Source: an uncultured Sutterella sp. (lineage in GTDB: Bacteria; Pseudomonadota; Gammaproteobacteria; Burkholderiales; Burkholderiaceae_F). From it: a stretch of 49,197 nt of DNA. Every line of letters starts with the position of its first letter. The first letter of the stretch is position 1. A model generated the notes under the pieces. The model had not been told where the DNA came from, ran no database searches, and saw only the letters and a list, made by a program, of their open reading frames with translations. Where the stretch lies: positions 1-49,197 of the forward strand of contig UQUS01000013.1 of the NCBI GenBank assembly GCA_900544335.1. The letters are read 5' to 3'. The position numbers were made by a program, and so were the translations under genes. Of this stretch, positions 1 through 7,982 are shown piece after piece.

Positions 1-172
1 TTTGGATCGATGGGCTGAGGGCCCCGTGCCCTCAGCGTTAGAGGCAATTTACTGAAGCTCGCTCAAATGCGGGCTCTTTTGTCACTTCTGCCACAATCAT
101 TCGTAGCGTTGCCGTTGCCTCTGGTGTCGGTGATATGAGTATCGGGGCAAGATATCGCTCGTGCTCTTGGCG
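1..172. other. Intergenic end of window, no supported gene
   Basis: All frames on both strands close quickly here. On the minus strand this is the stretch downstream of the lptD stop, where surA follows in many proteobacteria, but I see no signal peptide or SurA-like start. A plus-strand frame open from base 2 to a TGA near base 54 could be the tail of a gene that begins outside the window, but 17 residues are too few to tell. The only clear structure is the hairpin at 14-36. Confidence 0.5.
14..36. terminator. Strong hairpin, possible terminator without U-tract
   Basis: A perfect 9-bp GC-rich stem (GCTGAGGGC, 5-nt loop, GCCCTCAGC) lies about 140 bp past the lptD stop. Neither strand has a run of T after it, so it is not a textbook intrinsic terminator. 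Its place downstream of lptD fits a 3'-end stabilising or termination structure. Confidence 0.4.
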
Positions 173-2506
173 TTAGCGGTAGTAATCAAACGCTCCGATG
201 CGACCCGGCACGAGCGTAGATTTTTCCGACTGATATCCCGGAATGCCTTCCTCAAGCGTTGATAAGGGGCTCGAGCCGATGCCGCCCAAGCCGCGCAATT
301 CGAGCTGCACGAAGTAACGCATCTCGTATTTGTCGGTACTTGTCACGTAGCGCTGTCCGACAAGACGCAGTGTCCAGCAGTCGGCGTTGTATTCCAAACC
401 GACGAGGGCTTCGATCCAGCGCTTCTTTAAAAGCGAGTAATTTAAGCGCGAGAGCGCATAGAGGTTTCCTGAAATCGGCCACTGAGCGGAAAAATCCAAT
501 TGCTTAAAGTTAAGGTCGGATTCCGGATTCCCGTCGACATAGTTGTAGCGGTAGTAAAGGCCGACGACACTCATGGGTTTAGGTTGCCACCGTAACCCGG
601 CACTCGCTCGATTTAAGGCTTTTCTATCGTAGTTATATTGCGCAAAGCCCGTGAGGGTCAGGCTCTTAAAAAGCTTGGCGCCGACACTGGCTAAAAGGTC
701 GGCCTTGCGGTTAGGTAGGTCGGTACGCGAGCCGTTGTAGCCGATTTGTGTGTCACTTAAATAAAACCGCTGACCGACGGCGGCTCGAAAAAGCTCGCTT
801 CCCGTCTCATCCTCAAGAAACCGCGTTGTCAGAGCCGTCGTAACGTGATTGGCCTCATTGATTCTGTCGTACCCGGACCACGTGTTTTCCGTAAAGATCT
901 GCGCAAAGTTCATGTCCGAAATGCTCGAATCGAAAACCGGAATGTCGCTTTGATCTTTGTAAGGAATGTAGGCGTAGAAAATCCGTGGCTCAAGAGTTTG
1001 GGTTAAGGCTCGATTGTCAATTGTCAGATTGCGCTCGAACGTCAGACCGGCGTCGGCTGAGAAAATCGGAAGGACGCGCGAGGGGTGCTTATCTCCGTCG
1101 GTATGAACGGGGTCATCTAAGTTGTACCACGTTCCGATGAGTTGGGCTTTGGGTGTAAAGAACCACCCGGCGCCGCGAAGCGGATAGGAAACGGTCTGAT
1201 CGAAAACGAATCGGTCGCCTTCTATTTGTTTCGGATGCCGAAACCGCGTGGCATCGAGTTCTGTTGTGAGTTCAAAGCCTTCTAAATCGGCCACGTACCC
1301 GGAAAGCGTAATCTGGGGAACTTTTTCGTACGGCTTACTTGTCGTCGTATCGCGCACGTCAAGTGCCTGATTTTTACGAATGCTGATTTGACCGTTGACG
1401 TATTTGCGCGAGAAGTTGACCCAGAAGTCTTCGGTCAAAACCGAGTCGGAATCGTCTCGAAGGCTGTTACCGAAGTCGGCATTAAAGTTATCGTCGGAAA
1501 TGCGGTTGTAGTCGATTCCGTAACCGATTCCGGCGGTATTACCCGATAACTTAGCCGTCACGCCCCAGCGTGCTCCGTCGGGCGCATCTTTTGACGAATC
1601 GTGCGGCAGGTAGTCGCCGATTACTTGTGCGGAAAAGTCACGCGTTAACAGGCGAATATCGTTTCCGAGCATGACGCCCGCTTTACTCATGATGCGCGGC
1701 GTAACCGTGTAGTCGTAGTTGGGGGCGATGTTCCAATAGTAGGGAATCGAAACATCCAGGCCGCGCGTTTTACTCACCGATAGGCTCGGAGCCAAAAAGC
1801 CGCTTTGGCGTTTTCCGGCGGCCGGGAACGTGAACCAGGGAACGGCAAAGACGGGGACGCCGCCTAGTTTTAAAACGGCATTTCTTCCGTATCCGGACTG
1901 GTCATACTCATCGAGCGTTAATTTGTCGAGCTCAATCCACCAACTGTTATCGCCCTTGCGACACGTGGTAATGAGAGAGTTATCCAAATCGGCTGTCTCT
2001 CCGGACTGAAACCGCACGCAGGACGCCTCGCCGCGCAGGCGATTGGGCGCGAACTCAAACTCGGCTTCTTGCGTTTGTCCGGTTTTCGAATCCAAGTGGT
2101 AGAGAATTTCCGGGGACCGTAACGTCAGGCCCGAGCGCGATAGTTCCGCATTGCCCGTGCCTTGGACTAAATCTTCGTACTGGGTATAAACAATTTTGTC
2201 GGCTTTAATGACCGACCCCGCACGACGAAGTTCCGCCTCGCCCTTTAAAACAATTTGCGTTTCGGGTGACCCGCTGATTTCGCGGGCAAACACCACGGCG
2301 GCACTATCTTCATCGCTTCGAGCCGGTTCAAGACGTACGGCGCTGATCCACGGGGTGCGCGGCACATCGTCCGTCGTCGCTGTTTTAAGCGGGGGCGGGA
2401 CCGACAAGGAGGTATCGGCAGCGCCGGCTACAAAAGGAAGAGCCGCGGCGACGGCCGTTACCAAGGTCAAGAGACGCTTGTGCGGAGGCTTCCGAAACAT
2501 AAACAC
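173..2506 (-). CDS. lptD: LPS-assembly protein LptD (OstA/Imp)
   Basis: This is the outer-membrane beta-barrel that, with the lipoprotein LptE, inserts lipopolysaccharide into the outer leaflet. It has 777 residues, near the usual family length. A signal peptide covers residues 1-29 (basic start, hydrophobic core, cleavage near VAGAA-D). An OstA/LptA-like jelly-roll domain spans about 65-240 and the barrel about 250-777. It has only three cysteines, C163, C182 and C710. C182 (TTCRKGD) and C710 (ADCWTLR) sit where E. coli has C173 and the C724/C725 pair. The C-terminus ends in aromatic residues (DYYR). It is divergent from amgK with a 76-88 bp spacer, an arrangement also known from pseudomonads. 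Confidence 0.96.
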   Translation of the reverse strand: MFMFRKPPHKRLLTLVTAVAAALPFVAGAADTSLSVPPPLKTATTDDVPRTPWISAVRLEPARSDEDSAAVVFAREISGSPETQIVLKGEAELRRAGSVIKADKIVYTQYEDLVQGTGNAELSRSGLTLRSPEILYHLDSKTGQTQEAEFEFAPNRLRGEASCVRFQSGETADLDNSLITTCRKGDNSWWIELDKLTLDEYDQSGYGRNAVLKLGGVPVFAVPWFTFPAAGKRQSGFLAPSLSVSKTRGLDVSIPYYWNIAPNYDYTVTPRIMSKAGVMLGNDIRLLTRDFSAQVIGDYLPHDSSKDAPDGARWGVTAKLSGNTAGIGYGIDYNRISDDNFNADFGNSLRDDSDSVLTEDFWVNFSRKYVNGQISIRKNQALDVRDTTTSKPYEKVPQITLSGYVADLEGFELTTELDATRFRHPKQIEGDRFVFDQTVSYPLRGAGWFFTPKAQLIGTWYNLDDPVHTDGDKHPSRVLPIFSADAGLTFERNLTIDNRALTQTLEPRIFYAYIPYKDQSDIPVFDSSISDMNFAQIFTENTWSGYDRINEANHVTTALTTRFLEDETGSELFRAAVGQRFYLSDTQIGYNGSRTDLPNRKADLLASVGAKLFKSLTLTGFAQYNYDRKALNRASAGLRWQPKPMSVVGLYYRYNYVDGNPESDLNFKQLDFSAQWPISGNLYALSRLNYSLLKKRWIEALVGLEYNADCWTLRLVGQRYVTSTDKYEMRYFVQLELRGLGGIGSSPLSTLEEGIPGYQSEKSTLVPGRIGAFDYYR

Positions 2507-2594
2507 GTTATAGTTCGCAAAATGGAAATCCGAATAGGCGGATTATAGGCAAGGCGCCTTCGAAAACGGGGGCAAAAAGGGTTTGAGGACGATG

Positions 2595-3614
2595 ATGGAA
2601 AAAGCAGATACTCGTTTGGATGCATTGCGCGTGTGGCTCACGCCGTTGGTGCCTTGTTACGGACTGGCCCTTGAATCCTTGGCGCCGGCCAGTGCCGACG
2701 CCAGTTTTCGGCGCTACTTTCGTCTGGCGTCCGACTCGGGGACTACGTACATCGTCATGGATGCGCCCCCGGAAAAAGAGCCCGTCGGACCGTATTTGAA
2801 AGTGCAGGAGTTGATGCGTAAGGCCGGTTTAAACGTTCCCGTCATCTACGAAAAAAACGAAGAAGCCGGCTTTATTCTCATGAGCGATTTGGGCCAAAAG
2901 ACGTATTTGGATGTTCTGACGCTTGAAAACGCCCCGGCGCTTTTTGACGGCGCCGTCGATGAACTCATTTCCTGGCAAAAAGCCACGCAGCCTGCTGTTT
3001 TGCCGCCCTATGACGAGTCGGTTCTTCGTCGGGAACTCCAGCTATTTCCGGATTGGTACATTGCGCGCCATCGCGGCTATACGATGACAGAACAAGATAA
3101 AGCCGATTTAGAGAGGGTTTTCTCGCGCCTTGTGGCCGACAATCTTGCCGTCAGTTCCGTTTATGTCCATCGCGACTACATGCCGCGCAATTTAATGGTC
3201 TCGGACACAGGTCGCCCCGGTGTCATTGATTTTCAGGACGCTCTCATAGGGCCCATTACCTACGATATTGCTTCTCTTATGCGCGATGCCTTTGTCAGTT
3301 GGCCCGAAGAGTTTGTCCTAGATATGACGATTCGCTATTGGGAAAAGGCGCGCCGGGCAAAACTTGCCGTCCCCGAGGACTTCGGAGACTTTTGGCGCCA
3401 TGTCGAATGGATGGGGCTGCAACGGCACTTAAAAGTGCTCGGCATCTTTGCGCGAATTAACTACAGAGACGGAAAGCCCAAATACCTTGCCGATACGCCG
3501 CGCTTTCTCGAATACGTTCGGCGTACAGCCAATCGCTACGACGAACTTAAGGTCCTAAATCGCCTCTTGGACCGCTTTGAGCCGGTCAAGACCGCTCAGG
3601 CCGTCACGTTCTAG
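2595..3614 (+). CDS. amgK: N-acetylmuramate/N-acetylglucosamine anomeric kinase AmgK
   Basis: This is a small-molecule kinase of the aminoglycoside-phosphotransferase fold. AmgK phosphorylates MurNAc (and GlcNAc) at C1 in the cytosol so that cell-wall sugars bypass de novo UDP-MurNAc synthesis. The Brenner motif HRDYMPRN and the metal-binding stretch VIDFQDA lie at about residues 194-220. The role is called from the fold plus direct linkage to murU (8-bp gap), the pairing that defines this pathway. I placed the start at ATG 2595 because GAGGA at 2585-2589 is spaced for it. ATG 2592 and TTG 2583 are in-frame alternatives. A general APH-family kinase remains possible but less likely in this context. 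Confidence 0.88.
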   Translation: MEKADTRLDALRVWLTPLVPCYGLALESLAPASADASFRRYFRLASDSGTTYIVMDAPPEKEPVGPYLKVQELMRKAGLNVPVIYEKNEEAGFILMSDLGQKTYLDVLTLENAPALFDGAVDELISWQKATQPAVLPPYDESVLRRELQLFPDWYIARHRGYTMTEQDKADLERVFSRLVADNLAVSSVYVHRDYMPRNLMVSDTGRPGVIDFQDALIGPITYDIASLMRDAFVSWPEEFVLDMTIRYWEKARRAKLAVPEDFGDFWRHVEWMGLQRHLKVLGIFARINYRDGKPKYLADTPRFLEYVRRTANRYDELKVLNRLLDRFEPVKTAQAVTF

Positions 3615-3622
3615 GAGGCGTT

Positions 3623-4336
3623 GTGAAAGCGCTGATTCTTGCGGCCGGTCGCGGATGCCGTTTGCGTCCTTTAACGGACACCACGCCGAAACCTTTGCTG
3701 CCGGTTTGCTCCTCTCGTCTGTGTGATTGGCAGCTCGCGGCCTGCCAAAGAGCCGGTATCACCGAGATTGTGATGAATACGGCCTACCTTGCCTCAGCCT
3801 TCGAATCGCTTCCCGCTGAGTATGCCGCCAAGGGGCTACGCATTGCGTTAAGCCGCGAAGGCACAACGCAGGGCGAGGCCTTGGAAACGCTCGGCGGCAT
3901 TGTCAAAGCCTTGCCGCTTTTAACCGACGGTACGGAGCCTTTCTTGGTTTTAGCAGGCGACATTGCGCACGACTTTGACTTGCATCTTTTAACACAAAAG
4001 CGCGAGGACCTGATTACAGGGAACATCGATGCCGCTCTGGTGGCTGTCCCGAATCCGAGTTACCACAGCTCGGGAGACTTAAATCTTGCGCCTGACGGGC
4101 AGGTTTTTCCGGGGGCAGGCCCTTTCACGTATGCGTGTCTTGCCGCGCTCTCGCCTCGGATTTTTAAGGGATTGAAACCAGTGCGTGCCAAACTCTTTCC
4201 CTGGCTTTGGCAGTTTCGCGTAACGGCTCAAATTCACCGCGGGTTTTGGAGTAACGTCGGAGACGCGACCGAATACAACGCCCTTTGCAGCAATCGCAAG
4301 GCACTTTTCTTGGCTCAGTTTTCGCAACAAGGATAA
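3623..4336 (+). CDS. murU: N-acetylmuramate alpha-1-phosphate uridylyltransferase MurU
   Basis: This is a nucleotidyltransferase that converts MurNAc-1-P plus UTP to UDP-MurNAc, the second step of the AmgK/MurU recycling route. The N-terminus carries the sugar-phosphate nucleotidylyltransferase signature (LAAGRGCRLRPLTD, then TPKPLLPV). A VLAGDIAHDFD stretch supplies the metal-binding Asp. At 237 residues it has the short MurU form with no left-handed helix domain. It starts at GTG 3623 with AGGAGG at 3613-3618. It lies between amgK and tcdA in a tight same-strand run, with only 3 bp before tcdA. Confidence 0.92.
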   Translation: MKALILAAGRGCRLRPLTDTTPKPLLPVCSSRLCDWQLAACQRAGITEIVMNTAYLASAFESLPAEYAAKGLRIALSREGTTQGEALETLGGIVKALPLLTDGTEPFLVLAGDIAHDFDLHLLTQKREDLITGNIDAALVAVPNPSYHSSGDLNLAPDGQVFPGAGPFTYACLAALSPRIFKGLKPVRAKLFPWLWQFRVTAQIHRGFWSNVGDATEYNALCSNRKALFLAQFSQQG

Positions 4337-4339
4337 TCG

Positions 4340-5071
4340 ATGGCTTCTTTTGAAGAACGCTTTGAAGTGCTCGCGCGTTTGCATGGCGCGCAAGGAATCG
4401 AAAGACTGCGCCGTGCGCACGTCGTTGTCATCGGCGTCGGAGGCGTCGGCTCTTGGGCTGCCGAGGCGATGTGTCGCAGCGCCGTCGGTGTTTTGCACTT
4501 AATCGACATGGACACGGTGTCCGTCAATAACACGAATCGGCAGTCCGAGGCCCTGGTCGGCACATACGGCTGTGCGAAAGTGGATGTTTTATCGCAACGA
4601 CTTCAACTGATTAATCCCGATGCCGATATCAAGGTGAGTTGCCTACGCGTGACAGGTGAAAATGCCCCGCAATTGATTCCGACAGGCTCCTTTGTTCTCG
4701 AATGCGTCGATGACGTCGATGCCAAAGCAGCCATCGTCTGCGAGACCAAAAAGAAAGGGGCCTTTGTTGTTGTCTCGGGCGGCGCAGGCGGAAGGCGCGA
4801 TTCGACACAGATACGCCTTGCGGATCTAACGCAAGTGACCGGTGACCCCTTGCTATCGAAACTACGTTACACCCTGCGCAAACACCACGGTTTTCCGGCC
4901 GGATCGATGAAGCGCTCCAAGCCTTTCGGTATCCCGGCGGCCTTTTCTTTGGAGGCGATGGAGCAAGGCGAAGGCGGCACGTTCGGCACTTCGATGGCCG
5001 TGACGGCTGCCATGGGCATGGCTGTTGCCGGGGCTGCATTGAGCGCCATCACGAAAGGAGACAAGGCGTGA
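4340..5071 (+). CDS. tcdA: tRNA threonylcarbamoyladenosine dehydratase TcdA (CsdL)
   Basis: This is an E1-like enzyme that uses ATP to cyclise t6A37 in ANN-reading tRNAs to ct6A. A ThiF/MoeB Rossmann fold begins around residue 30 with VVVIGVGGVGSW, followed by the ATP-binding Asp and Arg region (IDMDTVSVNNTNRQ). A ubiquitin-activating-type CVDDVDAK segment comes next, and a hydrophobic glycine/alanine-rich helix lies near the C-terminus. The length of 243 residues is slightly short of E. coli TcdA. It follows murU by 3 bp and its TGA overlaps the next GTG by 4 nt, so translation is probably coupled. Confidence 0.92.
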   Translation: MASFEERFEVLARLHGAQGIERLRRAHVVVIGVGGVGSWAAEAMCRSAVGVLHLIDMDTVSVNNTNRQSEALVGTYGCAKVDVLSQRLQLINPDADIKVSCLRVTGENAPQLIPTGSFVLECVDDVDAKAAIVCETKKKGAFVVVSGGAGGRRDSTQIRLADLTQVTGDPLLSKLRYTLRKHHGFPAGSMKRSKPFGIPAAFSLEAMEQGEGGTFGTSMAVTAAMGMAVAGAALSAITKGDKA

Positions 5072-6126
5072 AGAGAAACATTGCGGCGTTTAAGAGCCTG
5101 ACGGGGGCTACGCTTCCCGTGATGAATGCCCCGATGGCCGGCGTGACAACGCCCGAGATGGTTGCTGCCGTCAGTAACGCCGGAGGACTCGGCGTTCTGG
5201 CTGCCGATTTTCTTGAGGCCGGTGAGATTACGAGCGCCGTTGCCGCCGTGCGCGCTCAAACGGACAAACCGTTTGCCGTCAATTTACGGATTCCCTCAGT
5301 GGCTCAAAGGGGCGATTGCGCGCCCCTTGTAGCCTCTCTTGAGGCATTGCGTCAAGAGCTCGGGTGCTCAGAAACGCTCCCGCTTCCGGATTTCGAGGAC
5401 CAATTTCAAGCCGTTCTTGAAGCCGACATTCCCGTCGTGCGCGTTTGTTTCGGGGGATTTCGCGAGATTTATGCCGATAAACTCAAAGAAAAAGGCGTGC
5501 GCGTCATCGGTGCGGCAACTACCTTAAGGGAAGCCAAAGTTCAGCGCGCGGCCGGGGTTGATGCCGTTCTCGTTCAGGGTTCGGAAGCGGGCGGTCCTCG
5601 CCTTTCGTTTGAAAGCTCGGAAGAAGATGCCGTAGGTCTGATGAGTCTCATCGGACCGGCAAGCCGGGCAACGGGGCTTCCGGTTGTGGCCTCGGGCGGC
5701 ATTGTCACGGGGCGTCAGATGGCTTCGTGCCTTGTGGCAGGTGCCTGTGCCGTGGAAGTGGGAACGTACCTGATAAGAACGGAACAAAGCGCGTTGCATG
5801 AGGCCTATCGCACGGCCATGGAATTTGCCTGTGATACCGATGCACGTTTTACGCTCCTTATTTCCGGACGCCTGACGCGAGCCTTGCCCGGAGCCCTTTT
5901 TCAGGCACTTAAAGACGCCGGGATTAAGGCGCTTGACTATCCGGCGCAGCTAATGGCCATGCGTCCGATTTATCTGGCTGCCGCTCGATGCGGGCGAGAC
6001 GATTTACTCCCTTTAAGTTGCGGGCAAAGCATTCCGCTCGGAGTTCCGATCGATGCTGCCCAAGCACTTTCCGTACTGGTTCGCGATTGCCGAGACGTTT
6101 TGCAGGAGGATTTATGCGAGCTCTGA
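5068..6126 (+). CDS. NAD(P)H-dependent flavoprotein, nitronate monooxygenase-like (FabK/NMO family)
   Basis: This is an FMN-binding TIM-barrel of the 2-nitropropane dioxygenase family. Members oxidise nitronates or, as FabK, reduce enoyl-ACP. Visible family features are MNAPMAGVTTPEM at the N-terminus, the PFAVNL strand, a phosphate-binding VVASGGIVTGRQ loop, and ALVAGACAVEVGT-like glycines near residue 235 (here CLVAGACAVEVGT). The motif that normally reads EAGGH reads EAGGP here, so the catalytic His is replaced by P177 (codon CCT 5596-5598). The start is GTG 5068, inside the tcdA stop, with AAAGGAG upstream. The substrate is unknown and may not be a nitronate given this change. Confidence 0.8.
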   Translation: MKRNIAAFKSLTGATLPVMNAPMAGVTTPEMVAAVSNAGGLGVLAADFLEAGEITSAVAAVRAQTDKPFAVNLRIPSVAQRGDCAPLVASLEALRQELGCSETLPLPDFEDQFQAVLEADIPVVRVCFGGFREIYADKLKEKGVRVIGAATTLREAKVQRAAGVDAVLVQGSEAGGPRLSFESSEEDAVGLMSLIGPASRATGLPVVASGGIVTGRQMASCLVAGACAVEVGTYLIRTEQSALHEAYRTAMEFACDTDARFTLLISGRLTRALPGALFQALKDAGIKALDYPAQLMAMRPIYLAAARCGRDDLLPLSCGQSIPLGVPIDAAQALSVLVRDCRDVLQEDLCEL

Positions 6127-6740
6127 TTGTTGTCGATGTTCAAAATGATTTTTTGCCGGGCGGGTCGCTTGCCGTAGCCGGGGGCGATGCGGTCATTGAC
6201 CCCGCAAATCGCTTAATGAAGACGTTTTCCGATGCCGGTGACATTGTCGTTTGTACGGCCGATTGGCATCCGGCCGACCACATCAGTTTTGCCGCAAGTC
6301 ACACCGGCAAAACGGTCGGTGACGAGGTGGACGTTTCATACGGAAAACAACGTCTTTGGCCCGTGCATTGCGTTGCCGGAACCCGAGGGGCGGCGTTTTC
6401 TTCTGCGCTTTTATCGGACAAAGCCGACGCGATAGTGCGAAAAGGCATGCGACGCGATTGCGACAGTTATTCGGGCTTTATGGAAGCAGATCGCGTGAGG
6501 AAAACGGGTCTTGCCGGGTATTTAAAAGAGCGCGGCGTTACTTTTGTTGCCGTTTGCGGATTGGCCACGGACTTTTGCGTTTCGTGGACGGCGCTCGATG
6601 CTGCAGCCGCCGGTTTTAAAACGGTCGTTGTGACGGATGCAAGCTGCGCCATTGATGTCGCCGGGTCCCTTGCGGCGGCTCGCAGCGCGTGGAAAAAAGC
6701 GCAGGTCGGCGAAGTGACCGTGAGCGAACTCCTTAACTAA
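6114..6740 (+). CDS. pncA: Nicotinamidase PncA
   Basis: This isochorismatase-fold amidase hydrolyses nicotinamide to nicotinate for NAD salvage. The catalytic triad is visible: D8 (VVDVQNDF), K110 (VRKGM) and C155 (GLATDFCVSW). Metal ligands lie in TADWHPADH at about residues 46-54. At 208 residues it has normal family length. The reading frame is open further upstream, but ATG 6114 is the start, preceded by GCAGGAGGA at 6102-6110. It overlaps the end of the NMO-like gene by 13 nt, so it is the last gene of the amgK-to-pncA run. Confidence 0.95.
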   Translation: MRALIVVDVQNDFLPGGSLAVAGGDAVIDPANRLMKTFSDAGDIVVCTADWHPADHISFAASHTGKTVGDEVDVSYGKQRLWPVHCVAGTRGAAFSSALLSDKADAIVRKGMRRDCDSYSGFMEADRVRKTGLAGYLKERGVTFVAVCGLATDFCVSWTALDAAAAGFKTVVVTDASCAIDVAGSLAAARSAWKKAQVGEVTVSELLN

Positions 6741-6765
6741 AGCGCTCGGTCGACAGAAATGCTCC

Positions 6766-6798
6766 GACGGGCACCGACTTTTCAGTCTTGTGCCCGTC
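6766..6798. terminator. Convergent-junction hairpin between pncA and uspA
   Basis: A 9-bp stem (GACGGGCAC at 6766-6774 with GTGCCCGTC at 6790-6798) encloses a second 4-bp stem GACT/AGTC with a TTTC loop. It sits between two converging genes, 25 bp after the pncA stop and 15 bp past the uspA stop. No long T-run follows on either strand. It probably serves both transcripts. Confidence 0.55.
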
Positions 6799-6813
6799 AA
6801 AGAAACAAGAGAG

Positions 6814-7743
6814 CTATCGGACGATAAAGAGCGGAACGCTCCCTTGAGCGGCCACACGCATGACCACAGATCCTGCGAAGGCAGATTCCACATTCGAGCG
6901 TCCGTGGCTTCCCATGACAAGTAAATCGAGCCGTTCCTGGAGGGCGTATTTGGCAATTTCATCGCCGGCATTGCCCTGCAGCATGACTTCTTGAACGTTG
7001 CCGAGTTTGGCAAACGATTCGCGAAGCGGCTCCATGACGTTTTCAAAAGCCTGTAACTCGAGTTCCTTGCCGCCGGCTTCGCTTAAAAGAGCGGCCTGCG
7101 CCAGCCCGGCTGTGCGACCCGAAGCGGCAAGAGAGGCCGCTCCCAAGGCGCCGAACATAAAGTCATCGGCACTTCTTGAAACATAGATGGCACGGAATTG
7201 GCAGTTTTCCGGGAATAACTTCCGATTGGTTGTCAGGTACTCGATCAAACGTTCGGAGCGCTCGGATTCGTCGACGGCAATCCCGATTTTCGTCAAGGTC
7301 TTTTTGATACTGCACGGGGCACGCACAATGAGAACCGGAGTGGTTGTTCTGGCAAGAACGCCGATGGTGACCGACCCGAAAAATAAGGTCTCGAGCGCCG
7401 TCAGACCCCGCGAACCCATAAGTACGTAGGTCGCTTCGATTTGAGAGGCTTTCTCGGCAATCTTTTCAGCCGGGGTTCCGACGGCCCAAGCCGTAATGGG
7501 GTCGATACCGGCTTTTTGCAGTGTTTCGGCGGCGGGCGTCAGAATGCTTTGAGCAAAGCTCTTGAAGCGTTCGGTTCCGGCGGCTCCGAGCCGCATGAGC
7601 ACTTCGTTCGGCAAACTCGGTTCAATGACGGTAAACAGGGTCACTTCGGGTTTTTCGGACGCCTCGGCCACAACGCTCGTGAGAAAGTCCAAAACATTGT
7701 TCGCATAACGGCTGTTATCGATGGCAACGAGAATCTTTTTCAT
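6814..7743 (-). CDS. Tandem universal stress protein (two UspA domains)
   Basis: This cytosolic protein has 309 residues and two UspA domains in tandem, about 1-147 and 150-309. Each domain ends with the ATP-binding loop of ATP-type Usp proteins: MGSRGLTALETLFFGSV in the first and MGSHGRSNVESAFAGSV in the second, each followed by a P-x-x-I-V-R strand. The frame stays open upstream to 7926, but the start is ATG at 7741-7743 (MKKILVAID). It has GGGAGA at the right distance and matches the family N-terminus. Such proteins usually bind ATP and rise under starvation or stress. The exact role is unknown. Confidence 0.9.
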   Translation of the reverse strand: MKKILVAIDNSRYANNVLDFLTSVVAEASEKPEVTLFTVIEPSLPNEVLMRLGAAGTERFKSFAQSILTPAAETLQKAGIDPITAWAVGTPAEKIAEKASQIEATYVLMGSRGLTALETLFFGSVTIGVLARTTTPVLIVRAPCSIKKTLTKIGIAVDESERSERLIEYLTTNRKLFPENCQFRAIYVSRSADDFMFGALGAASLAASGRTAGLAQAALLSEAGGKELELQAFENVMEPLRESFAKLGNVQEVMLQGNAGDEIAKYALQERLDLLVMGSHGRSNVESAFAGSVVMRVAAQGSVPLFIVR

Positions 7744-7982
7744 AGATATCTCCCAAGAAAAATCGGCATCGGCCAGAGAGTAGGTCTTGCTTACAATTGA
7801 TTCTAATGCGCGTCTAGTTAATCGGAGCGCCTCAAAGAATCTCTTTTTTCCCCTGAAAAGGGCCTGTTGTCCGTTGCTTTTTGCCGCCGAAACGGCAAGG
7901 GTCTCAGGTGCCCGATTTTTAGGCATCTGGGTTAAAATAATAATCTCTTGTATCAGTCAAAAAATCCAATTATTTCTCGGTC

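Noticed and set aside
5988..6113. Upstream extension of pncA
   Set aside because: It lies wholly in the coding frame of the NMO-like gene. ATG 6114 has GGAGGA and begins at the conserved catalytic Asp motif.
7744..7926. N-terminal extension of the UspA gene
   Set aside because: The added residues show no Usp homology, and the ATG at 7741-7743 has a good ribosome-binding site and the family N-terminus.
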